A DNA stretch of 64,000 bases from Acholeplasma granularum ATCC 19168 (GCF_000526235.1 NZ_JAFR01000007.1:147087-211086), one strand, 5' to 3'; counted from the first letter of the stretch, positions 46,032-55,082 are shown. Program-made: numbers and translations. Notes: generated from the letters alone by a model not told the origin.

Positions 46032-47066
46032 TTAGGATTTCATTGGTCCCCATTTTATAATGTTTGCTGCCCATACATAACCGATACCTGCAGCTAACAT
46101 AGCCATTACTGTACCATCTTTAACTTTACCTTGTTCTAAAGCTAAATGAAGTGACAAGATTTGGTCAATTTGACCAATATGACCATAGTCTTCTAAATAA
46201 ATTGTTTGGTCTTCCTTTAATCCTAAATCACTTAACATTGACATATGTCCACTGCGTTTAATATGTAAAATATTTAAAAAGTCTATGTCTTTTCTCTCTA
46301 AATTAGATTTTCTTAGAGATTCATCTATACATTTGTACCAATTAGGCATAGATACCTCATTGAGACGATTTTTCATTTTAACCGGATCCATTAATCTAAG
46401 TGAATGTTTAGCCTCGCTTAGATTTTCTTTTGTTATTGGATTTATTATACCACCTATTTCGACTCCAGCAGTACGTGATAATGAACCATCAGCAATCATA
46501 TGGCTACCTAAAAGTAGGTTTTTACCATAATTTTTCTTTAAAATAATTGCGCCACCACCAGCACCTAAGTTATACATCATTGACATATTCTTGTCTGTAT
46601 AGTCTACAAAATCACCATTTCTATAACCTCCAACAACCATTACAACATTAACCTCTGGGTCAGCGATTAACATATCCTTAGCCATTTTTAGAGCCGATAC
46701 GGTTGTACAACATCTATTTTGCACGTCAATACCCCATGCATTTGTAGCACCAATTCTATCTTGTACATAAAGTGCAGATGTTGTTAGTGGATATTCTTTC
46801 CATTCTTCAGATACACTTAAAATAATATCTATATCTAATGGATTCATACCTGTATTTTTTAATGCATCAAGTGCAGCTAAGGCACCCATTTCCTGAGTGC
46901 CATCACTTTCACTTGATGAAGGAATAACTTTTGATTTAATACCTAATTTATCTATGACAGCCTCTTCTGACCAAATACCTTTAGTAGCTTCAGCAATTTC
47001 TTTAGCAGTCATACGGCCTTTTGGTAAATAAATACCTGTGCCGACAATACCTACATGTTCTTTCAT
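46032..47066 (-). CDS. KAS III-like thiolase-fold enzyme with altered active site
   Basis: Thiolase-superfamily protein of 344 residues in the 3-oxoacyl-ACP synthase III/HMG-CoA synthase-like group. The N-terminal IVGTGIYLPKGRMTAKEIA and nucleophile Cys120 (VQNRCCTTVSAL) are recognisable. The second catalytic position fits LHIKRSGH, but the usual Asn of the Cys-His-Asn triad is replaced by His (EDYGHIGQID). So it is neither a normal FabH nor a mevalonate-pathway HMG-CoA synthase. It lies 27 bases after the SDR gene; condensation or cleavage of a beta-keto acid or thioester is the best guess. Confidence 0.75.
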   Translation of the reverse strand: MKEHVGIVGTGIYLPKGRMTAKEIAEATKGIWSEEAVIDKLGIKSKVIPSSSESDGTQEMGALAALDALKNTGMNPLDIDIILSVSEEWKEYPLTTSALYVQDRIGATNAWGIDVQNRCCTTVSALKMAKDMLIADPEVNVVMVVGGYRNGDFVDYTDKNMSMMYNLGAGGGAIILKKNYGKNLLLGSHMIADGSLSRTAGVEIGGIINPITKENLSEAKHSLRLMDPVKMKNRLNEVSMPNWYKCIDESLRKSNLERKDIDFLNILHIKRSGHMSMLSDLGLKEDQTIYLEDYGHIGQIDQILSLHLALEQGKVKDGTVMAMLAAGIGYVWAANIIKWGPMKS

Positions 47067-47093
47067 GTCATTCTCCTCATCTTAAATTTTTAA

Positions 47094-47816
47094 TTATAAT
47101 CTCATGCCGCCATTAACATTAATTGTTTGGCCAGTAATATATGAAGAGTCATCACTTGCTAAGAATAGTGCAACTTTTGCGATTTCTTCTGGTTGACCTA
47201 AACGATTTAACATTGTAAGTGCTGCAAATTTATCGAGTAAATCTTGTGGAACTGTTTTTAAAATATCAGTCATAATATATCCTGGAGCAATTGCATTCAC
47301 ACGTACATTTGCACCTTTAAGAGCAAATTCTTTTGCCCAAGTCATAGTTAACCCAATTACACCAGCTTTAGTTGCTGCATAGTTTGCTTGTCCAATATTA
47401 CCAAAAACACCAACTACTGATGAAATATTAATAATTGATCCTGAACCTTTAGTTTGCATTTGAGGTCCAACTAGACGTGTTAAGTTCCATACACCTTTTA
47501 AGTTGACATCAATAACAGCATCCCATTGTTGCTCAGTCATTTTTCTTGTCATAGCATCTTTAGTAATACCAGCGTTATTTACTAAAATATCAATTTGACC
47601 ATATTTGTCAATTACAGCTTGGTAAAATTTTTCAACACCTGTTACATCTGTAACGTTTAAGTACATACCTTCAACATTTGGATGTGAATATGAAAGTTCA
47701 CCTAAATCTCCAGCAATAACTTTTGCACCCGCTTCAGCATATGCTAAAGCAATTGCTTGTCCTAAACCTTTTGCACCACCTGTAATAACCGCTACTTTAC
47801 CTTCTAATTTTTTCAT
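47094..47816 (-). CDS. SDR reductase, FabG/PhaB-like
   Basis: Short-chain dehydrogenase of 240 residues. Cofactor motif TGGAKGLGQ (12-20), NNAG (~88-91), catalytic Ser in NISSVVG (~138) and YAATK (~150-154) are all present, with GRLGQPEEIA-type NRLGQPEEIA and TGQTINVNGGM at the end. It interconverts a 3-oxoacyl and a 3-hydroxyacyl group, on CoA or ACP. Next to a thiolase, a CoA-linked role such as acetoacetyl-CoA or 3-hydroxybutyrate metabolism is more likely than fatty acid synthesis. AGGAG precedes the ATG. Confidence 0.9.
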   Translation of the reverse strand: MKKLEGKVAVITGGAKGLGQAIALAYAEAGAKVIAGDLGELSYSHPNVEGMYLNVTDVTGVEKFYQAVIDKYGQIDILVNNAGITKDAMTRKMTEQQWDAVIDVNLKGVWNLTRLVGPQMQTKGSGSIINISSVVGVFGNIGQANYAATKAGVIGLTMTWAKEFALKGANVRVNAIAPGYIMTDILKTVPQDLLDKFAALTMLNRLGQPEEIAKVALFLASDDSSYITGQTINVNGGMRL

Positions 47817-47828
47817 TTTAGACTCCTC

Positions 47829-49037
47829 TTAGATTTTTTTTAAGATGACAGATGTACCCATACCGCCACCAATACATAGACTAGCTAGACCAACTTTATG
47901 ATCTTTATTTCTTAATAAGTTATGAATTAATGTAACCATAATTCTATTTCCTGATGCTCCAACTGGATGACCCAATGCAATTGCACCACCATTTGGATTA
48001 GTCTTGTCTAATATCATGCTTTCTTTAATGTTTAATTCTTGTGACAATTCACGAACAACACCTAAAGCCTGTGCTGCGAACGCTTCATTTAATTCAAAAG
48101 TATCAATATCTGTTATTTTTAAATTAGCAATTTTAAGTGAATTAATAATAGCTTGGACAGGTCCTAAGCCCATTACACTTGGTTCTACACCAGCTTGTCC
48201 AACTCCAATAATCTCAACTAGTGGTTTAAGATTGTGTTTTTTTACCATTTCTTCGCTTGCTAATACCATAAAACTTGCACCATCATTAATTCCTGATGAA
48301 CTTGCTGCTGTAACAGTACCATCTTTTTTAAATGCTGGACGTAATGCAGCAATCTTTTCTCTTGTAGTTGTATAGTTAATGTATTCATCTTTATCAAATA
48401 CAATATCAGCTTTTCTAGTTTTAATTGTAACTGGAATAATTTCTTCAACAAAAAGACCTGCTTCTTGAGCTGCTTTTGCTTTAACTTGTGAGTGATATGC
48501 AAAATCATCTTGCATTTCTCTAGTAAACCCATGTTTATCAACAATGTTTTCAGCAGTAATACCCATATGATAACCTTCAAAAGCATCTGTTAGACCTTCA
48601 GTTACCATGTAGTCAATTAGTGATAGGTCCCCCATTTTAACACCATTACGTACCGTACCAGGTACCAAATAAGGAGCCTGAGACATTGATTCAACACCAC
48701 CAGCTACAACCATATTTGCTAATCCTGCTTTAATCGAAGCAAAACCTGTAATTACAGATTTCATTCCAGATCCACAAATCATGTTTACACCATAAGCTGG
48801 TACGTCTGGTGCAATTCCTGCTTTAATAGAAATTTGTCTAGGTAACCCTTGTTTTTGTCCTGCAGGAAGAACATTACCGATAATAACTTCATCAATCCAT
48901 TCTGATTTGATGTTATTTACTTCTAGAGTTTGTTTTAAAACTTGTGAACCAAAATCAGCTGGAGAAATTTGAGCCAGAGTTCCTAAGTAAGAACCAATCG
49001 CACTTCTTTTCGCTGCAACTACATATACTTTACTCAT
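47829..49037 (-). CDS. Acetyl-CoA acetyltransferase (thiolase)
   Basis: Thiolase of 402 residues. Nucleophile Cys88 in MICGSGMKS, base His357 in ALGHPVGASG and Cys388 in SLCIGGGMG are intact, as are RSAIGSYLG and VAGGVESMS. It cleaves acetoacetyl-CoA (or longer 3-ketoacyl-CoA) with CoA, or makes acetoacetyl-CoA. It is the first gene of a six-gene operon. Its promoter is TTGACA-17-TAAAAT (49094-49122), with a TetR-type palindrome just after the -10 box and a cre-like site just upstream. Confidence 0.95.
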   Translation of the reverse strand: MSKVYVVAAKRSAIGSYLGTLAQISPADFGSQVLKQTLEVNNIKSEWIDEVIIGNVLPAGQKQGLPRQISIKAGIAPDVPAYGVNMICGSGMKSVITGFASIKAGLANMVVAGGVESMSQAPYLVPGTVRNGVKMGDLSLIDYMVTEGLTDAFEGYHMGITAENIVDKHGFTREMQDDFAYHSQVKAKAAQEAGLFVEEIIPVTIKTRKADIVFDKDEYINYTTTREKIAALRPAFKKDGTVTAASSSGINDGASFMVLASEEMVKKHNLKPLVEIIGVGQAGVEPSVMGLGPVQAIINSLKIANLKITDIDTFELNEAFAAQALGVVRELSQELNIKESMILDKTNPNGGAIALGHPVGASGNRIMVTLIHNLLRNKDHKVGLASLCIGGGMGTSVILKKI

Positions 49038-49074
49038 AGTTTTACCTCTTTTTCTTTTAATGAATTATATAATA

Positions 49075-49088
49075 TGAATATTTGTTCA
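49075..49088. promoter_or_regulatory. FadR-like palindrome at the thiolase promoter
   Basis: TGAATATTTGTTCA; ATGAA and TTCAT arms pair over a 6-base centre. It lies just downstream of the -10 box, where a bound repressor would block initiation. One of four related sites in the region. Confidence 0.65.
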
Positions 49089-49093
49089 TATTT

Positions 49094-49122
49094 ATTTTAT
49101 CATCATTTCAGATCATTGTCAA
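49094..49122 (-). promoter_or_regulatory. Promoter of the thiolase operon
   Basis: Minus strand TTGACA (49117-49122) and TAAAAT (49094-49099), 17 bp apart. Confidence 0.75.
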
Positions 49123-49129
49123 TATAAAA

Positions 49130-49143
49130 TGAAAACGCTTTAC
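49130..49143. promoter_or_regulatory. cre-like site upstream of the thiolase promoter
   Basis: TGAAAACGCTTTAC has the cre core but one extra base before the final C compared with the consensus. It lies 8 bases upstream of the -35 box. Confidence 0.4.
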
Positions 49144-49172
49144 AAGTTTTATTATACTTTTATATTTTTTGA

Positions 49173-49212
49173 TTAAAAAAGCGTTGATTTTTAACTCTAA
49201 TCAACGCTTTTT
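49173..49212 (-). terminator. Terminator of the receptor lipoprotein gene
   Basis: Minus-strand arms AAAAAGCGTTGATT / AATCAACGCTTTTT (49176-49212) with a 9-base loop, followed by a T-run. It lies 15 bases past the receptor stop. Confidence 0.9.
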
Positions 49213-49226
49213 ATCACCGTGTTATA

Positions 49227-50594
49227 TTATTTTTTTAATACGTCGCTGATTGATTCAACTTCACGTACTTTTGCAAAAGTTACTTGTGGTGAATAAACAA
49301 ATTTAGTAAATGCTAATGAGTCTAATCCAAAGCGGTTTCCATCAGCCCAGTTAACTGTACCAGCTAAAGGTAATTTGATTGGAGCAGATTCTGCAAGTTC
49401 AATGAATGATTCCCATGTTAATGTATCAAAATCTTCTACTCTTTCAAGTAATGCAACAAAAGTTTTAGCTGCAACATAACCAGCCATTGCATATGGGTTA
49501 GCCCATAATGATTTAGCTTTTGTAGTACCACTTTCACGTGTAGAATCGTTTAATAATTTAACAAATTCCCAATATTCAGCTGTAAATCCTGGTAGATATG
49601 ATAATGGTAATGCAAATCCATCAAGAGTACCGTCTCCACCAACTTGTGCTTCTGTTGGAGCTGGAGCTGTTACATCAACGATGTCAACCCAAGCATTAGC
49701 ATATACATTATATGGAAGTGGTTGAGCAACATCATCTACTTTAGCTTGTGCTGGAGTAAATACTGTAGCAGCATTTACATAAGAAGTAATAACTGGTACT
49801 GTAGAGTTTTGTTCTCTTAAAGCTGTTGCAGCTGCAGTTGCAGGCGCTTGGTTAGATGATAAGATGATTACATCTGGATTTTGTGCTAAACCAGTAGTAA
49901 CTGTTGCAGCAGCATTTAAAGCAGCAAAAGGTAATTTAACTACTCTATTTGCAGCAACACCTTGTGCAGCAAGTTCTTCATCGATACCTACTTTAATAGA
50001 CTGTCCTGCATCATCATCAGAATATAAAACTAAAATTTTACTATCTGCACCAAGTTTTTGATCTCCATTTGGTCCAAATAAACTTTCATGTAATGCACGA
50101 GCAACTAACATTCTACCTTCAGTTCTATAAATAGGTTGAACTGATAAGATGTTTGATCCAACACCACTTGAACCGTTATAATAAAGTGAGTTAACACCTG
50201 TAACACCATAAACCATTGGAATTCCAGATTCTAATAAATAGTCCATAGTTGCATTAACTGTATTTGTACCAAAGTGTCCCACTAATGCAAATACTTTATC
50301 TTCTTCAACAAGTGTTTTAGTATGAGCAAGTCCTTGTTCACCATCAAAATTGTCATTATAGTGAATAAATTCAATATCTCTACCATCGTTTGATGCATTA
50401 TATTCATCAAACACAACTTGCATAGCTAAGTTAAATGGTACACCTACCCCTGCGAATGCACCTTCTGTAGCCGCAGTATTACCGATTATAATTTTATCAG
50501 CTGTAATACCTTGAGCTGTATTTTTGGTTGTATCACAACCAAGTAATACGACTGCACTTAGTGCAACCATCATTACTAATAATAGTTTTTTCAT
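49227..50594 (-). CDS. ABC transporter substrate-binding lipoprotein (LivK/Peripla_BP_6 type)
   Basis: Lipoprotein of 455 residues. The signal peptide ends in the lipobox VLLGC, so Cys20 would be lipidated and the protein anchored outside. The mature part is a type I periplasmic-binding fold of the branched-chain amino acid/urea/aromatic family: IIIGNTAATEGAFAGVG, then FALVGHFGTNTV and ILVLYSDDDAGQS. It probably feeds the LivHMGF permease upstream. It has its own promoter within the gap after livF, and its terminator separates it from thiolase. Ligand unknown. Confidence 0.9.
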   Translation of the reverse strand: MKKLLLVMMVALSAVVLLGCDTTKNTAQGITADKIIIGNTAATEGAFAGVGVPFNLAMQVVFDEYNASNDGRDIEFIHYNDNFDGEQGLAHTKTLVEEDKVFALVGHFGTNTVNATMDYLLESGIPMVYGVTGVNSLYYNGSSGVGSNILSVQPIYRTEGRMLVARALHESLFGPNGDQKLGADSKILVLYSDDDAGQSIKVGIDEELAAQGVAANRVVKLPFAALNAAATVTTGLAQNPDVIILSSNQAPATAAATALREQNSTVPVITSYVNAATVFTPAQAKVDDVAQPLPYNVYANAWVDIVDVTAPAPTEAQVGGDGTLDGFALPLSYLPGFTAEYWEFVKLLNDSTRESGTTKAKSLWANPYAMAGYVAAKTFVALLERVEDFDTLTWESFIELAESAPIKLPLAGTVNWADGNRFGLDSLAFTKFVYSPQVTFAKVREVESISDVLKK

Positions 50595-50610
50595 TTTTTC
50601 TCCTTTTTTT

Positions 50611-50626
50611 ACGCAAAATATTGCGT
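50611..50626 (-). other. 5' leader stem-loop of the receptor mRNA
   Basis: ACGCAA-N4-TTGCGT forms a perfect 6-bp stem directly before the AAGGAG ribosome binding site of the lipoprotein gene. In the transcript it is followed by A residues, not T, so it is not a terminator. A role in mRNA stability is possible. Confidence 0.4.
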
Positions 50627-50644
50627 TTTTCTTTCTTTATTTAT

Positions 50645-50672
50645 ATTATAACATGAAAACGCTTACTGTGAA
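50645..50672 (-). promoter_or_regulatory. Promoter of the receptor lipoprotein gene
   Basis: Minus strand TTCACA (50667-50672) and a perfect TATAAT (50645-50650), 16 bp apart. A cre-like site fills the spacer and a FadR-like palindrome covers the -35 box. Confidence 0.65.
50654..50667. promoter_or_regulatory. cre-like site inside the receptor promoter
   Basis: TGAAAACGCTTACT; on the minus strand AGTAAGCGTTTTCA matches the cre consensus except at its first base. It lies between the -35 and -10 boxes, a classical repression position. Confidence 0.6.
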
Positions 50673-50682
50673 CCTTTATTCA
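50669..50682. promoter_or_regulatory. FadR-like palindrome at the receptor promoter
   Basis: TGAACCTTTATTCA, one base off a perfect TGAAT-N4-ATTCA arm pair. It overlaps the -35 box of the lipoprotein promoter. Confidence 0.55.
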
Positions 50683-50701
50683 TATTTTTCTTGAAAGAAA
50701 A

Positions 50702-51454
50702 TTAATTGTTACTTCCAAGATAAGTACTAATAAGTGATTCATCATTTAAAATGTCTTTTGCCTTACCATGAGATTTAACTTTTCCAACCTCTAATAAATA
50801 AACATAGTCAGCAATTTTAAGTGTTTGCTTAGCATTTTGTTCAACGATGAGTATTGTTCTACCATCTTCTTTAATCTTTTTAATTATATTAAATATATCT
50901 TTAATAATAAGTGGTGCAAGCCCTAGTGATGGTTCATCAAGTAATAAGAACTCTGGAGAACCCATAAGTGCACGTCCAATGGCTAACATTTGTTGCTCTC
51001 CACCTGAAAGTGTAGATGCTTGTTGTTTGCGACGTTCTTTTAGGATTGGAAAGTATGAGTATACTTCTTCTAAATTATTTTGTAGAAGAAACTTTCTTTT
51101 CTTCTTAATACCATCTTCTTTAACAGATTTAATTGAGTAAGCTCCAACCATCAAATTTTCTTCAACTGTTAGACCATTTAAAATCATACGACCTTCAGGT
51201 GATTGCATAATACCTTTTTTTACTATCTCATATGATGGTAAGTTTTGTATTTCTACCCCGTTGTAAATAATTTTTCCTGATTTAACCTTTGTTAATCCAG
51301 AAATAGACCTAATTGTAGATGTTTTACCAGCACCATTTGCTCCTAGTAGTGCAACAATTGAACCTTTAGGTACAACCATACTTACACCTTTAACAGCTTT
51401 AACAATGCCATAATCAATTTCTAAATCCTTGATTTCTAGTAGTATATTATTCAT
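50702..51454 (-). CDS. livF: ABC transporter ATPase, LivF-type
   Basis: Nucleotide-binding subunit of about 250 residues. Walker A GANGAGKTST (~35-44), Q-loop QSPEGRMIL, signature LSGGEQQML and Walker B LLLDEPSLGLAP with switch His in IVEQNAK (Gln-Asn variant usual for LivF). GGAG lies 6 bases before the second ATG (51454), chosen over the first (51457). It overlaps the end of livG. Powers, with LivG, the import of the receptor's ligand. Confidence 0.93.
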   Translation of the reverse strand: MNNILLEIKDLEIDYGIVKAVKGVSMVVPKGSIVALLGANGAGKTSTIRSISGLTKVKSGKIIYNGVEIQNLPSYEIVKKGIMQSPEGRMILNGLTVEENLMVGAYSIKSVKEDGIKKKRKFLLQNNLEEVYSYFPILKERRKQQASTLSGGEQQMLAIGRALMGSPEFLLLDEPSLGLAPLIIKDIFNIIKKIKEDGRTILIVEQNAKQTLKIADYVYLLEVGKVKSHGKAKDILNDESLISTYLGSNN

Positions 51455-52955
51455 CATCTTCTTCTCCTAAATAAGCTACTCTCACATCATGGTTCAATTG
51501 TATTTCACGTGGCACATCAAGTGCAAGTTTTTTACCAAATGAGATCGCACATACACGTTCGCAAATACTCATAACTAATCCCATATCATGCTCTACAAGG
51601 AAAATTGTAACTTTATATTTTTCATTAATTTCTTTAATGACATTGGCCAGATCGATTGTTTCATGATCATTAAGCCCAGCTGCAGGCTCATCAAGAATAA
51701 TTAAACTTGGATCAGTCATTAAAGTTCTTGCAAGTTCCACTTTTTTTAGTACACCATATGGTAGACCATAAGGTGATCTAAACGCGTATTCTTCAATTTT
51801 TAAGTCCTTTAGTATTTTATAACCCTTAGTTCTTAGTACCATTTCTTCACGTTTTGTTCGATTAGAGTTGACCATATGTTCTAAGTAATCAGTTAATAAC
51901 AATGAGTGACCGGCAACTAATAAGTTATCTAATACAGTTAATTCCCAAATAAGTTCAACGTTTTGAAATGATCTTGCAATACCTTCATGAATAATATCAT
52001 GTGTTTGAAGTTTATTTAAATCAACAATATCATTTTCCTTATTTCTAAAATAAATACTTCCGCCAGTAGATTTATAAAACTGAGTTATACAGTTAAATAC
52101 AGTTGTTTTACCTGCACCATTTGGTCCAATCAAACCAAATATTTCACCTTTTCTAACTTCAAAACTCAAATCATTTACAGCCTTGATACCACCAAAATAC
52201 ATTTTAAGACCACGCACTGATAATTGAATGTTCCCATCACTATAAATTGCTATTTTATTTTCTAAAGATTCTTTTTTATGTGTTAATTCTATTTTTTGTT
52301 TTTCACTTAAGTTTTTTTGAACTAATTGATTATCTATTTCAACAAGCAACTGTTTTTCTTCTTTTAGGGTAGTTAAATTTCTTTCATTAATTTTATCGTT
52401 TAATTCTTTTATTAATAATTCGAACTTTTCTTGTTTTTTATTTATTTTATCGATCAAATTAATTGTCTTAATATTTAACTTTTCAAATTTTACATTCATT
52501 TTTTCAATACGAGCTTTTCTTAAGTTCGTTTGTTTTTCTATAATTTTACTGAATTTTGATTTTTCATCTTCAGTATATGTTAGATTTGAATATTTTATTC
52601 CTAATAATCTTGAATACTCATTTCTATCTTCTAATGCTTTACCATCATAAACACTTAATAAAGAATCTAGATTTTCCATAGATTTGTTTTTGTTTTTAAA
52701 TCTTCGGCGTTTCCAATATGCTTTTTTGTCATATTGTTCTAATTTCTTAGTAATTATTTCACTGTTATGATGAATACCTTCTAATCTCTTATTGGCAACA
52801 TTTGTATCCTCAGTAAAATATCTATCAATTTCTATTAGTTTTTTACTCTTATATTCTTCTAGTTTTTTCTTGTATTCATACTCAAGACCAATTAAATAAT
52901 TTAATTTTAGTTGAGTGCGGCGTCTTTTAACAGTATCCTTATTCATCATTGCCAT
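51447..52955 (-). CDS. livG: ABC transporter ATPase, LivG-type, with long N-terminal coiled-coil extension
   Basis: Nucleotide-binding subunit of 502 residues, about twice the normal ~255. The last ~255 residues are a complete LivG: Walker [14 protein letters not shown]-loop SFQNVEL, signature region [13 protein letters not shown] (with Y-G-V in place of the usual LSGGQ), Walker [13 protein letters not shown] and VEHDMG. The first ~245 residues are Lys/Glu-rich, predicted coiled coil (for example [16 protein letters not shown]), with no membrane segment. AAGGTG precedes the ATG inside the end of livM. The extension is discussed as a finding. Confidence 0.88.
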   Translation of the reverse strand: MAMMNKDTVKRRRTQLKLNYLIGLEYEYKKKLEEYKSKKLIEIDRYFTEDTNVANKRLEGIHHNSEIITKKLEQYDKKAYWKRRRFKNKNKSMENLDSLLSVYDGKALEDRNEYSRLLGIKYSNLTYTEDEKSKFSKIIEKQTNLRKARIEKMNVKFEKLNIKTINLIDKINKKQEKFELLIKELNDKINERNLTTLKEEKQLLVEIDNQLVQKNLSEKQKIELTHKKESLENKIAIYSDGNIQLSVRGLKMYFGGIKAVNDLSFEVRKGEIFGLIGPNGAGKTTVFNCITQFYKSTGGSIYFRNKENDIVDLNKLQTHDIIHEGIARSFQNVELIWELTVLDNLLVAGHSLLLTDYLEHMVNSNRTKREEMVLRTKGYKILKDLKIEEYAFRSPYGLPYGVLKKVELARTLMTDPSLIILDEPAAGLNDHETIDLANVIKEINEKYKVTIFLVEHDMGLVMSICERVCAISFGKKLALDVPREIQLNHDVRVAYLGEEDDE

Positions 52956-53976
52956 AATATGACACCTTCACTTTCTTAATTAACTTTTTAATACCTTTTT
53001 TGATATCACTAAATAGTTGTACCAACCCACCAGGATAAAACATTACTACAACAATAATTAAGACACCATTTAAAATAATGGAATAGGTTCCCAGATTAAA
53101 TCTTTGGAATACCGCTAGATCTAATCCAAATATAACAAACGTTCCTAAAATAATACCCCAAATTGATTTTGTACCCCCAATAATTACCGCTGCAAGTATA
53201 TTTAAAGCAAATGTTAATCCAACAGAGTTAACGTTTGCATTTCTTAAATAAAGCATACTTAATACACCTGCTAGTGTTCCATATATACCTGAAATAACAA
53301 ATGAAAATAAACGATATTTTAATAATTTAATACCCATAGTTTGTGCGGCTGTATCACTATTTTTAATAGATAATAGCGCACGACCAGTTGGAGATTTAAT
53401 TAAGTTATAAATGACTATCATACCAATCACTAAGAAAATAGCAGTAAATATGATTGCATCGTTTGCCAATAAACGATATCCAAAAATTTCTAAAGGCTTT
53501 GGATTTTCACCACTTAAAAAGCCACCTGTTGTTCCTGATGCATAATTAGGAATATTGCGAATAACTTCTACTACAATTTGTGATAAACCCATTGTAACAA
53601 TTGCTAGATACATTCCTGAAATTCTTAAACTGACAAATCCAAAGAGTATGGACACAAAAATAGAAATAATTATTACAACAACAATTGCAATTAGCAATGG
53701 TTGATCTAAATATCTATAAACATAGTGTAAACCAAATGAACCTATCCCAACAAAAGCTCCTGTTCCTAAAGATGCCAACCCACCATATCCTAGTAAAAGT
53801 GCAAATCCTAAACCAGCAAGTGCATAATATGAAGTCATTACTATTGCAGAATGTAGGCTTGGTGTAAATAGGCTAGATGCTAAACTAAATATCACCAAAA
53901 CAATTCCCACCATAACAAAAGCAAATTGAGGTTTTTTAATAATTGGCATTATTTTCTCATTAAGTAATCTTTTCAT
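52939..53976 (-). CDS. livM: ABC transporter permease, LivM-type
   Basis: Integral membrane protein of 345 residues with about ten helices. The BPD_transp_2 signature GFVSLRISGMYLAIVTMGLSQ lies near 115 and ALLSIKNSDTAAQTMGI, matching the EAA-like coupling loop (RA..SN...A...GI), near 200. GPTGRALLS-type residues precede it. It pairs with LivH to form the channel. AAGG precedes the ATG, two bases after livH. Confidence 0.93.
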   Translation of the reverse strand: MKRLLNEKIMPIIKKPQFAFVMVGIVLVIFSLASSLFTPSLHSAIVMTSYYALAGLGFALLLGYGGLASLGTGAFVGIGSFGLHYVYRYLDQPLLIAIVVVIIISIFVSILFGFVSLRISGMYLAIVTMGLSQIVVEVIRNIPNYASGTTGGFLSGENPKPLEIFGYRLLANDAIIFTAIFLVIGMIVIYNLIKSPTGRALLSIKNSDTAAQTMGIKLLKYRLFSFVISGIYGTLAGVLSMLYLRNANVNSVGLTFALNILAAVIIGGTKSIWGIILGTFVIFGLDLAVFQRFNLGTYSIILNGVLIIVVVMFYPGGLVQLFSDIKKGIKKLIKKVKVSYYGNDE

Positions 53977-53977
53977 G

Positions 53978-54919
53978 TCAAACCTTCTTCATAGTTTTTT
54001 TACCAAATATACCATTTGGTTTAAGTAATACAATTAGCATGATTGCTAGATAGATAATTACATTACCCCACTGTGCCAATCCATATTTGACTAAGATCAT
54101 CGGGATTCCAACTTGGCCAAAGTTTAATAAGAATGCTCCAATTAACGGACCATAGAATGTTGAAAAACCTCCTAAGATTGAAGCATAAAATGCATCAATT
54201 TGCATAGGTGTCATTGCTGCTATTGTAAGTGAGGATATCGCAGCTGTATAAGTTATCGCTGATAATGCACCTAATGCACCAGCAATACCCCAACTTAAAG
54301 CATTAATTCTATTTGTATTTACACCCATTAATCCGGCAACACGCTCATTAGATGCAACACTTCTAACAGCGAGTCCCCACTTAGTATATTTAAGCGTTAA
54401 GAATAACCCAATAATAATAACAGATGAAATCGCTAAAGTAATTAAACGGTGAGCGGGTATAAATATTCCTGAATTGAAAAGTTCAACTGTACTTTCAGTA
54501 AACTTAAAACTTGCTCTTGTTGTTGTAGGTCCAAAAACAAGTGGAATTACTCCCGTTAAGACTATTACTAGTCCCATAGTAATGATTTGTTTTGTAGCAG
54601 CATTAGTATATTTAGCATTTCTAAATATAACAACATCAATTAAGTACCCTGCAATAAAAGATACGAGCATACCTCCTAAAATAGGTAGTATTAGAGTTAA
54701 TGGATTATTAATTGAAACACTAGGTAGTCCAGTTAAATCACTTACACCTTGTTGATCAATTAAATAACTTGTTGTATAAGCACCTAAAATACCCAACATA
54801 CCTTGAGCAAAATTTGTTGTTGTACTTGTCTTAAAAATTAAAACAATCCCAAAAGTCGCTAAAGACAAGAATGAGAAAGTTATAAGCGCATTTGTAATCA
54901 TATTCAAAATCGGTATCAT
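53978..54919 (-). CDS. livH: ABC transporter permease, LivH-type
   Basis: Integral membrane protein of 313 residues. The signature FAQGMLGILGAYTTSYLI lies near 40 and KWGLAVRSVASNERVAGLMG, the LivH coupling helix, near 205; AITYTAAISSLT and GGFSTFYGPLIGAFLL follow. The start at 54919 has AAAGGA 5 bases upstream and is preferred to an in-frame ATG at 54976 which lies in promoter sequence. First gene of livH-livM-livG-livF, under the FadR-like palindrome at 55002. Confidence 0.93.
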   Translation of the reverse strand: MIPILNMITNALITFSFLSLATFGIVLIFKTSTTTNFAQGMLGILGAYTTSYLIDQQGVSDLTGLPSVSINNPLTLILPILGGMLVSFIAGYLIDVVIFRNAKYTNAATKQIITMGLVIVLTGVIPLVFGPTTTRASFKFTESTVELFNSGIFIPAHRLITLAISSVIIIGLFLTLKYTKWGLAVRSVASNERVAGLMGVNTNRINALSWGIAGALGALSAITYTAAISSLTIAAMTPMQIDAFYASILGGFSTFYGPLIGAFLLNFGQVGIPMILVKYGLAQWGNVIIYLAIMLIVLLKPNGIFGKKTMKKV

Positions 54920-55001
54920 TTCTATCCTTTCACATGTTAACCTTATATTTGCATCTACTACTTGCGATGTTAACATTAACGTTAAAAAAACTATTGTAAC
55001 A

Positions 55002-55015
55002 TGAATATTTATTCA
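55002..55015. promoter_or_regulatory. FadR-like palindrome at the livH promoter
   Basis: TGAATATTTATTCA, perfect TGAAT/ATTCA arms with a 4-base centre. It lies just upstream of TACAAT (minus strand, 54993-54998), the best -10 box for livH; the -35 box is weak. It is also within reach of the divergent tetR gene. Confidence 0.7.
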
Positions 55016-55068
55016 GTTACATCTTAACATGTTTTAATTTATAAAGTCAATACTTTAATCAAAAAATA

Positions 55069-55082
55069 TGTAATCGTTTACA
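55069..55082. promoter_or_regulatory. cre/LacI-type operator between livH and tetR
   Basis: TGTAATCGTTTACA matches TGNAANCGNTNNCA at every fixed position. It lies 80 bases before tetR and 54 bases upstream of the livH palindrome, in the divergent regulatory gap. Confidence 0.65.

Noticed and set aside
46032..47066. HMG-CoA synthase of a mevalonate pathway, with the neighbouring thiolase
   Set aside because: The active-site region is FabH-like, no HMG-CoA reductase is nearby, and the other genes point to acid/CoA exchange.
54920..54976. Upstream start of livH at 54976
   Set aside because: It falls in promoter sequence; a good ribosome binding site supports 54919.
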